64,000 bases of DNA from Conchiformibius steedae (GTDB lineage: Bacteria > Pseudomonadota > Gammaproteobacteria > Burkholderiales > Neisseriaceae): the NCBI RefSeq assembly GCF_014054725.1, contig NZ_CP059563.1, forward strand, positions 534,868 through 598,867. Direction: 5' to 3'. The notes beneath the pieces were generated by a model. It ran no database searches and was not told the origin of the DNA. It saw nothing but the letters and a program-made list of their open reading frames with translations. How positions within the stretch are numbered: the first letter of the stretch is position 1; each line of letters begins with the position of its first letter. Made by a program: the position numbers and the translations under genes. Shown piece after piece: positions 58,743 through 64,000 of the stretch.

Positions 58743-60170
58743 ATGGTGGATTTTAAACACAACCCCAGCGGGCAAAACCTGCCCGAAAACCTGTCGTTGG
58801 AAAGTGCGCAAACCCCGATTACCGATTTTCGCGGGCTGATTATCAGCCTGATTGCGGCGGCGGTAAGCGTGCTGTGTTATTTTGTGCTGCCGTATGAAGA
58901 TATGGTAAACCGCGGTTTGGCGATTTTGATTTTTATTGCGATTTTGTGGTTTACCGAAGCGGTGCATATTACCGTTACCGCGCTGATGGTGCCGATATTG
59001 GCGGTGTTGTGCCATATTCCCGATATGACGGTAAACAGTGCTTTGGCAAGGTTTGCCGACCCGATTATTTATGTGTTTTTTGGTGGTTTTGCTTTGGCAA
59101 CGGCATTGCACATGCAAAGGTTGGACCGCAAAATCGCCATGTGGGTGATTTCGCTGGCACGGGGTAATATGTGGGTGGCGGTGCTGCTGGTGTTTGCGGT
59201 AACGGCGTTTTTGTCGATGTGGATTAGCAATACCGCCACGGCTGCCATGATGTTGCCTTTGGCAATGGGCATGATGTCGCATCTGGACCGCGAAAAAGAC
59301 CGCAATACTTTTGTATTTGTGCTGTTGGGGATTGCGTATTGTGCCAGTATCGGCGGTTTGGGAACGCTGGTGGGTTCACCACCTAATGCCATTGCCGCCA
59401 AAGCATTGAACTTGGATTTTTCGGGCTGGATGGCTTATGGTTTGCCGATGATGTTGGTGTTGTTGCCGATTATGTTGGTGTCTTTGTTGCTGATGTTGCG
59501 CCCCAATTTTCAGCAGCGCGTGAATATTCAGGAAAAAGAAGATATTCCGTGGACGCTGCACCGTGTGATTACGGTGGTGATTTTTGTGCTGACGGCGGCA
59601 GCGTGGATTTTGAGCAAGCAGTTGGCGGCGCTGACGGGCGTGGCAAAAGGCATGGACAGCCTGATTGCAGTAGCGGCTGCGGTGGCAGTGGTGCTGTTTG
59701 GCACGGTGCGTTGGCGCGAAGTGGCGCGGAATACCGACTGGGGTGTGTTGCTGCTGTTTGGCGGCGGTTTGACTTTAAGCAGTCTGATGGACAAATCGGG
59801 CGCGTCTGCCGCTTTGGGGAATGAAGTGGCGCAAAGCTTTGGCGGGGCATCGCCTTGGCTGGTGATTGTGGTGGTGGCGGCGTTTATTATTTTCTTAACC
59901 GAAGTAACCAGCAATACCGCGTCGGCTGCGCTGCTGGTGCCGGTGTTTGCCACCATTGCCGCACAAATGGGTTTACCCAAAGAAGTGCTGGTGATGATTA
60001 TCGGCATCGGTGCATCGTGTGCCTTTATGCTGCCTGTTGCCACGCCGCCGAATGCGATTGTATTCGGTACGGGCTTGGTCGGACAAAAAGACATGATGAA
60101 AGTGGGCTTTGTGCTGAACTGCCTGAGTGTGGTAGCGGTGTCGTTGTGGGCGTATTGGTTTTTAATGTAA
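58743..60170 (+). CDS. DASS (SLC13) family dicarboxylate transporter
   Basis: A 475-residue inner-membrane carrier with about 11-12 hydrophobic helices in two inverted halves, each with the SNT motif: WISNTATAAMMLPLAMG and VTSNTASAALLVPVFA. The motif layout also shows LGTLVGSPPNAIAAK and ATPPNAIVFGTG at the ends of the halves. It probably imports succinate, malate or sulfate with sodium; the substrate cannot be fixed. It has its own promoter, and is followed by unusual hairpins. Confidence 0.92.
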   Translation: MVDFKHNPSGQNLPENLSLESAQTPITDFRGLIISLIAAAVSVLCYFVLPYEDMVNRGLAILIFIAILWFTEAVHITVTALMVPILAVLCHIPDMTVNSALARFADPIIYVFFGGFALATALHMQRLDRKIAMWVISLARGNMWVAVLLVFAVTAFLSMWISNTATAAMMLPLAMGMMSHLDREKDRNTFVFVLLGIAYCASIGGLGTLVGSPPNAIAAKALNLDFSGWMAYGLPMMLVLLPIMLVSLLLMLRPNFQQRVNIQEKEDIPWTLHRVITVVIFVLTAAAWILSKQLAALTGVAKGMDSLIAVAAAVAVVLFGTVRWREVARNTDWGVLLLFGGGLTLSSLMDKSGASAALGNEVAQSFGGASPWLVIVVVAAFIIFLTEVTSNTASAALLVPVFATIAAQMGLPKEVLVMIIGIGASCAFMLPVATPPNAIVFGTGLVGQKDMMKVGFVLNCLSVVAVSLWAYWFLM

Positions 60171-60198
60171 GCACTTCCGATTTTAAGTTTGTAAGAAC

Positions 60199-60254
60199 TA
60201 GGGCGTGTCCCTAGGCACACGCCCCCGCATATTGCTGATGATGCGGGGGCGTGT
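60199..60254 (+). repeat. Terminal-repeat fragment with two overlapping hairpins
   Basis: TAGGGCGTGTCCCTA (60199-60213) equals the first 15 nt of the MITE-like element at 50807. GGGCGTGT (60201-60208) can pair with ACACGCCC (60217-60224). The same ACACGCCCCCGCAT (60217-60230) pairs perfectly over 14 bp with ATGCGGGGGCGTGT (60241-60254). The two pairings exclude each other. The second may terminate the transporter transcript, though no T-run follows. Confidence 0.65.
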
Positions 60255-60354
60255 GGTTTAATATATGCCTGATGCTTGAGATAGAAGGTATTTGCCCCAA
60301 TATGCTTGACACTATAACAATATTATCTGCCTTAAAAGATTGAGATGATTTGCT

Positions 60355-60978
60355 ATGTATGAGCCTATTCGGGATTATTTGCAAACCCAAGGTTTGCGTT
60401 TGCCTGCCGATGCCGTGCGTGTGGCGCAAGCCGCCGCCGAAGCAGTGATTCAACACGGACAAGCGGCGGTGGAAAGGGCTTTGTTGTGGCAGCCTGCCGC
60501 TGCCGAATACCTTGAGCGTAATGAAGACAATGAAGCCCTGTTAAAACAAATTTTTATGGCGTTTGATGCCGCTTACGAACGTTGTCCTGTGGCAGGTGCT
60601 GCCGTGTATGGTCTGCATCAGGGCGTATTGCTGCGTTTGGCACAACAGGGCGAAGCCCCCGCCGCACAGCTTGCTGCCGATGGTTCGCAAGACCCCTATC
60701 ATTTGGCTGCCCGCAGTGCCGTATCAGGTTGGTTAAACTGGGCGGAAAACCTTGCCGAATGGCTGCAACGTGGCGATTTGCAAGGCGAGCACCACGACTA
60801 CAGTCAAGCCGCTTTGCCCGTGTGTTTGAGTGACGGGCGTGTGTACGGTGTCGTCTATCTCGCCCATCATCAGCCCATTAGTGCCGAAATGCTTGCCGAC
60901 TGGCTGGGCTTAACGCTGGCATTGCAGCCTGTGTTGGCACAGTTGCTGCCCCCGCCCGAAGCCATCCCCCAAAATTGA
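60355..60978 (+). CDS. Protein of unknown function with GAF-like C-terminal part
   Basis: A 207-residue soluble, Ala-rich, acidic protein. Residues 1-60 are helical (ADAVRVAQAAAEAVIQHG). The middle and end have a GAF-like pattern (ALPVCLSDGRVYGVVYLAHH, then ADWLGLTLALQPVLAQLL). I do not recognise the family and the GAF suggestion is weak. Its end is 11 bp before the ribA ATG; a TTG in the ribA frame overlaps it by 4 nt, so coupling is possible. Start ATG 60355 has no strong ribosome site. Confidence 0.7.
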   Translation: MYEPIRDYLQTQGLRLPADAVRVAQAAAEAVIQHGQAAVERALLWQPAAAEYLERNEDNEALLKQIFMAFDAAYERCPVAGAAVYGLHQGVLLRLAQQGEAPAAQLAADGSQDPYHLAARSAVSGWLNWAENLAEWLQRGDLQGEHHDYSQAALPVCLSDGRVYGVVYLAHHQPISAEMLADWLGLTLALQPVLAQLLPPPEAIPQN

Positions 60979-60989
60979 GAAACCACTAC

Positions 60990-61592
60990 ATGACCCCCAA
61001 GCTAAACCATTTAAGCCAATGCCGTCTGCCCACCGAATACGGCGTATTTACCCTACATGGCTTTCAAGAAGACAACGGACGCGAACACATTGCCCTTGTG
61101 ATGGGCGATGTTGCCAACGGCGAACCCGTGTTGTCGCGCATTCATTCCGAATGTTTAACGGGTGATGCCCTGTTTTCACAAAAATGCGATTGTGGACCGC
61201 AGTTGCAAGCCGCCATGCAAGCCGTACACAGTGCAGGGCGCGGCGTGATTGTCTATCTGCGCCAAGAAGGGCGGGGCATCGGACTGATTAACAAAATCCG
61301 TGCCTATGCCCTGCAAGACCAAGGCTTGGACACCGTAGAAGCCAATCTTGCCCTAGGCTTGCCTGTAGATGCCCGCGATTTTCGCATTGCCAAACACATT
61401 TACGACCATCTTGGCGTGGCTGCCGTGCGCCTGCTTACCAATAATCCCGACAAACTCGATACCTTGCGCGATTGCGGGATTAACGTAGTAGAACGCCTGC
61501 CCCTGCACGTTGGGCATCACCCCGAAAACCAACATTATTTGGCGGTAAAAGCCGATAAACTCGGACACATGATGACAAATCAGCACATTTGA
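60990..61592 (+). CDS. ribA: GTP cyclohydrolase II
   Basis: RibA (200 aa) opens GTP to start riboflavin synthesis. Zn Cys are in SECLTGDALFSQKCDCGPQL, and the GTP site is VIVYLRQEGRGIGLINKIRAYALQD. The C-terminal NNPDKLDTLRDCGINVVERL is conserved. ATG 60990 is preferred over TTG 60975. No other rib gene is near, and no FMN riboswitch can be seen. Two tRNA genes follow. Confidence 0.97.
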   Translation: MTPKLNHLSQCRLPTEYGVFTLHGFQEDNGREHIALVMGDVANGEPVLSRIHSECLTGDALFSQKCDCGPQLQAAMQAVHSAGRGVIVYLRQEGRGIGLINKIRAYALQDQGLDTVEANLALGLPVDARDFRIAKHIYDHLGVAAVRLLTNNPDKLDTLRDCGINVVERLPLHVGHHPENQHYLAVKADKLGHMMTNQHI

Positions 61593-61701
61593 AAAACTAT
61601 TTTTCTATAAAAATCAAATATAATCATTTTTATTGGCTAAACGGGCTTGCCAAGCGATGCAAAAACGGGTTTAATAACGTCTTTCGCTGCTGCGAAACAG
61701 C

Positions 61702-61777
61702 GGGTGATTAGCTCAGTTGGTAGAGCGTCTGCCTTACAAGCAGAATGTCGGCGGTTCGACTCCGTCATCACCCACCA
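61702..61777 (+). tRNA. tRNA-Val (anticodon TAC)
   Basis: A 76-nt cloverleaf with CCA. Acceptor GGGTGAT pairs with ATCACCC; the anticodon loop CTTACAA gives TAC. Confidence 0.97.
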
Positions 61778-61816
61778 AGTTTTTTGGTTGATTGCCAATA
61801 GCAGTTAAACCATTGC

Positions 61817-61893
61817 GCGGTGGTAGCTCAGTTGGTTAGAGTACCGGCCTGTCACGCCGGTGGTCGCGGGTTCGAGCCCCGTCCACCGCGCCA
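61817..61893 (+). tRNA. tRNA-Asp (anticodon GTC)
   Basis: A 77-nt cloverleaf with CCA. Acceptor GCGGTGG pairs with CCACCGC; the anticodon loop CTGTCAC gives GTC. It lies 39 bp after tRNA-Val and probably shares its transcript. Confidence 0.96.
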
Positions 61894-61899
61894 AATTTA

Positions 61900-61933
61900 A
61901 AAATCCCTTGATAATTTATCAAGGGATTTTTTG
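61900..61933 (+). terminator. Terminator after the tRNA-Val/tRNA-Asp pair
   Basis: A 14-bp stem (AAAATCCCTTGATA with TATCAAGGGATTTT) and a T-run end the tRNA transcript. Confidence 0.9.
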
Positions 61934-61997
61934 CATGGGCGGTTTTCACAAGCAGGCGCGGCTGGTATGATTGCCCTACTTTTTATCAGGAATGGCT

Positions 61998-62639
61998 ATG
62001 CTGAAAAAATGTTTGTGCTTGTGTGGCGTGTTATGGCTGCTGGCAGCCTGTGGTACACAAGAAAATCCCCCTGCTGCTTCTGCTGCCGTGGCTGCCGAAA
62101 CGGTGTTTAAAGGGGCAAAAATCCACGCTTCCGACCGCATTGGCGGCGATTTTGAACTCACAGACGGCACAGGCAAACCTTTTACCTTGTCGCAATTACG
62201 TGGCAAAGTGGTGTTGCTGGCGTTTGGGTTTTCGCATTGTCCCGATGTTTGCCCTACCGAATTATTGAGTTACCGTGAAACCGTGGATTTATTGGGTGCA
62301 GATGCCGATAAAGTGGCGGTGGTGTTTGTCAGCGTGGACCCCGAACGCGATACTCCTGACTTAATCGGACGTTATGTTAAGCAGTTTCACCCTAATTTTA
62401 TTGGTTTGACTGCCACAGGCAACCAACAATTGGCATTGGTTAAACAACAATATCGTATTGTCTCTGCCAAAACCGAAGTTAAATCCGCCACCGCTTACAA
62501 TATAGACCACACATCAGGTGCGTACCTGCTTGACCAAAAAGGCAATGTGGTGGTATTTGAGCCTTATGGCACTTCCCCCGCCCACCTTGCCGAAGACATC
62601 CGTATTTTGCTGAAAACTTCCCCGTCTGTTACCAAATGA
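61998..62639 (+). CDS. SCO1/SenC copper-binding lipoprotein
   Basis: A 213-residue lipoprotein (lipobox LAAC with Cys18) with a thioredoxin-like SCO domain. The metal-binding CxxxC is C81-PDV-C85 in [16 protein letters not shown], and the His ligand is in [11 protein letters not shown]. It delivers copper to cytochrome oxidase or acts in redox defence; Neisseria has a peroxide-linked Sco. ATG 61998 is chosen because AGGA stands 6 nt away, while ATG 61992 is too close to it. Its end overlaps hisG by 4 nt. Confidence 0.93.
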   Translation: MLKKCLCLCGVLWLLAACGTQENPPAASAAVAAETVFKGAKIHASDRIGGDFELTDGTGKPFTLSQLRGKVVLLAFGFSHCPDVCPTELLSYRETVDLLGADADKVAVVFVSVDPERDTPDLIGRYVKQFHPNFIGLTATGNQQLALVKQQYRIVSAKTEVKSATAYNIDHTSGAYLLDQKGNVVVFEPYGTSPAHLAEDIRILLKTSPSVTK

Positions 62640-63328
62640 TGCCTGAACAATTAACCATTGCCCTGTCTAAAGGGCGTATTTTTGACGAAACCCTGCCGCT
62701 GCTTGCCGCCGCAGGCATTACCCCTGCCGAAGACCCCGAACATTCGCGTAAGCTGATTATCGGCACCAACCGCCCCAATGTGCGTTTGGTAATTGTCCGC
62801 GCTACCGATGTGCCAACATATGTGCAATACGGCGCAGCGGATTTTGGTATTGCGGGCAAAGACGTTTTAACCGAACACGGCGGCGATGGTTTGTATCAAC
62901 CTTTGGATTTGCAGATTGCTCAATGCCGCATGATGGTGGCGGTGCGACAGGGTTTTGATTACGAACAAGCCTCGCGCCCCGGACGGCGTTTGCGTGTTGC
63001 CACCAAATACCCCGATATTGCCGCAGCCCATTTCGCTGCCAAAGGCGTGCATGTGGACATTATCAAGCTGTACGGCTCAATGGAATTAGCGCCTTTGGTG
63101 GGATTAAGCGATGCCATTGTGGATTTGGTTTCTACAGGCGGTACACTCAAAGCCAACCGTTTGGAAGCCGTAGAACACATTGCCGATATTTCCAGCCGTT
63201 TGGTGGTGAACCAAGCCGCTTTAAAAACCAAATACGAATGGATTGAACCGATTATTCAAGCCTTTGCCCGCGCCGTAAGCGGCGAAGCCGTTTCAGGAAA
63301 GGAAGACCATGAACACCCTGCTGATTGA
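62636..63328 (+). CDS. hisG: ATP phosphoribosyltransferase, short form
   Basis: HisG (230 aa) joins ATP and PRPP in the first step of histidine synthesis. [40 protein letters not shown] and the PRPP loop [16 protein letters not shown] are clear. The protein lacks the C-terminal regulatory domain, so it is the short form that needs HisZ. HisZ is not in the window. The start overlaps the Sco gene (ATGATG; 62636 or 62639). The next gene begins inside its last 20 nt (63309). Confidence 0.95.
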   Translation: MMPEQLTIALSKGRIFDETLPLLAAAGITPAEDPEHSRKLIIGTNRPNVRLVIVRATDVPTYVQYGAADFGIAGKDVLTEHGGDGLYQPLDLQIAQCRMMVAVRQGFDYEQASRPGRRLRVATKYPDIAAAHFAAKGVHVDIIKLYGSMELAPLVGLSDAIVDLVSTGGTLKANRLEAVEHIADISSRLVVNQAALKTKYEWIEPIIQAFARAVSGEAVSGKEDHEHPAD

Positions 63329-64000
63329 TTTGCAAAGCACAAAAGCCGATTTAAACCGCATTCCCAAAAACGTGGGTGCAGTGTTTTTGTTTGCCCGCAG
63401 TAAAAAAATGCTGAAACGCGCCGTGGCATTCGCGCAAAACCATGCGGCGGCAGAAGTCATCGATTTTGAAGAAAAAAAATCAGTTTCGGCGATGACGGCG
63501 GCGGTAAAAACCCTGTTGGCGCACCACCACCACGCCCGCATTGCCGTGGTGTGCGACCACAAAAAAATGTGCGCCAATATCGCTGCTTTGCAAAAAGTGT
63601 ATCCCGATGCAGAATTGTTGTTGTGGGACAAATTGGGTAAAAAACAACGCCGCCGTTTAAAACGCCAATGCCGCGATGCCAAGCAGGACGGCGGGGCATG
63701 GCCACTGCCTTGGGCGGAAGACGAGGGCGCATATCTGCCCCCTGCGCCCGTGCCTGCTGCTTTGCCTGATAACCGTCCGACTATGCCACTGTTGACCGAT
63801 GCAACAGAAGCAGAATCTGCAGCGGAAGCAGAACCTGCAGCGGAAGCAGAACCTGTAGCGGAAGTTGAATCTGCAGCGGAAGTTGAATCTGCAGCGGAAG
63901 TTGAATCTGCAGCGGAAGTTGAATCTGCAGCGGAAGTTGAACCTGCAGCGGAAGTTGAACCTGCAGCGGAAGTTGAACCTGCAGCGGAAGTTGAACCTGC
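63309..64000 (+). CDS. Lys/His-rich protein with Glu-Ala repeat tail, cut by the window edge
   Basis: An open frame from ATG 63309 (GGAAG site; overlaps the hisG end by 20 nt) that has no stop before 64000, so the gene is partial at 3'. The first 130 residues form a cytosolic-looking domain ([20 protein letters not shown], then [20 protein letters not shown] and [17 protein letters not shown]). No family is recognised. From residue 167 the protein is a 6-residue repeat E[AV]E[SP][AV]A coded by an 18-bp DNA repeat. The hisG overlap suggests translational coupling. Function unknown. Confidence 0.8.
   Translation, partial: MNTLLIDLQSTKADLNRIPKNVGAVFLFARSKKMLKRAVAFAQNHAAAEVIDFEEKKSVSAMTAAVKTLLAHHHHARIAVVCDHKKMCANIAALQKVYPDAELLLWDKLGKKQRRRLKRQCRDAKQDGGAWPLPWAEDEGAYLPPAPVPAALPDNRPTMPLLTDATEAESAAEAEPAAEAEPVAEVESAAEVESAAEVESAAEVESAAEVEPAAEVEPAAEVEPAAEVEP
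63807..64000 (+). repeat. 18-bp in-frame tandem repeat at the right edge
   Basis: Ten full units and one partial unit are visible, starting [18 protein letters not shown], then EVESAA x4 and EVEPAA x3. Copies drift from left to right, and adjacent ones are identical, which fits recent slippage or unequal exchange. The array continues beyond the window. Confidence 0.95.

Noticed and set aside
59528..60220. A 230-residue antisense frame in the DASS gene
   Set aside because: It has no start context and is explained by the codon bias of the transporter on the other strand.
63807..64000. CRISPR-like direct repeats at the right edge
   Set aside because: The units are 18 bp with no spacers and keep one reading frame, so they are coding repeats.

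Overview
The window reads as chromosome of a Neisseriaceae bacterium (beta-proteobacterium). The basis is a complete Neisseria-like 16S-tRNA-Ile-tRNA-Ala-23S-5S operon, a 107-bp element built like the Neisseria Correia repeat, and paired copies of the 12-mer AGGCTGTCTGAA, which resembles the Neisseriaceae DNA uptake sequence (DUS) dialects but does not exactly match any dialect I can recall. I cannot name the genus. There is no prophage, plasmid backbone, CRISPR array or full insertion sequence. Most of the window is core metabolism with short intergenic gaps.

Layout. 1-4.4 kb: a lipoprotein, topA, two small secreted proteins of unknown function and a divergent XRE regulator. 4.4-10.3 kb: ilvD, proC, hisD and a CoA-transferase. 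10.4-13.8 kb: ruvA-ispA followed by two SUKH (SMI1/KNR4) genes on the minus strand, then rplU-rpmA. 13.9-17.1 kb: a methyltransferase/TPR/glycosyltransferase protein, a Correia-like element, waaC and rsmD. 17.1-24.8 kb: a metallophosphoesterase, a lipoprotein, bioC, fur, aat, copZ, azurin, ligA and tRNA-Phe. 25.1-29.5 kb: five co-directional genes encoding a FimV/TspA-like protein, a receiver-like protein, a Ras/MglA-like GTPase and two Roadblock-type proteins. 29.6-36.3 kb: cytochrome c peroxidase and the rRNA operon. 36.4-46.4 kb: an MBL hydrolase, alr, rpsP-rimM-trmD-rplS, a HAD phosphatase, fabF-acpP, yggX, dnaQ-ispD (with a hexanucleotide repeat), an NlpC/P60 peptidase and trpG. 46.4-51.5 kb: two SNase-type nucleases, a solute-binding lipoprotein, an SDR-ispF-rpiA operon, a 165-bp MITE-like element and cytochrome c'. 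51.6-64 kb: ffh, a DUF971 gene, a rhomboid, ubiE, plsX, queC-nth, dsbB, a LOG-family gene, a DASS transporter, ribA, two tRNAs, a Sco1 gene, hisG and a truncated gene ending in 18-bp coding repeats.

The most interesting candidate for an under-described system is the 25.1-29.5 kb module. A MglA-like GTPase with two Roadblock partners and a degenerate receiver protein, transcribed behind a FimV-like polar-hub protein, suggests a cell-polarity or type IV pilus control circuit like MglA/MglB, but in a Neisseriaceae setting. Next in interest are the tandem SUKH genes with no visible toxin partner, the two non-autonomous inverted-repeat elements, and the two Ala/Glu-coding repeat tracts (in dnaQ and in the gene at the right edge).

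Copper, haem and redox proteins recur (azurin, CopZ, Sco1, cytochrome c peroxidase, cytochrome c', DsbB), which fits a respiring, host-associated bacterium exposed to peroxide and nitric oxide.
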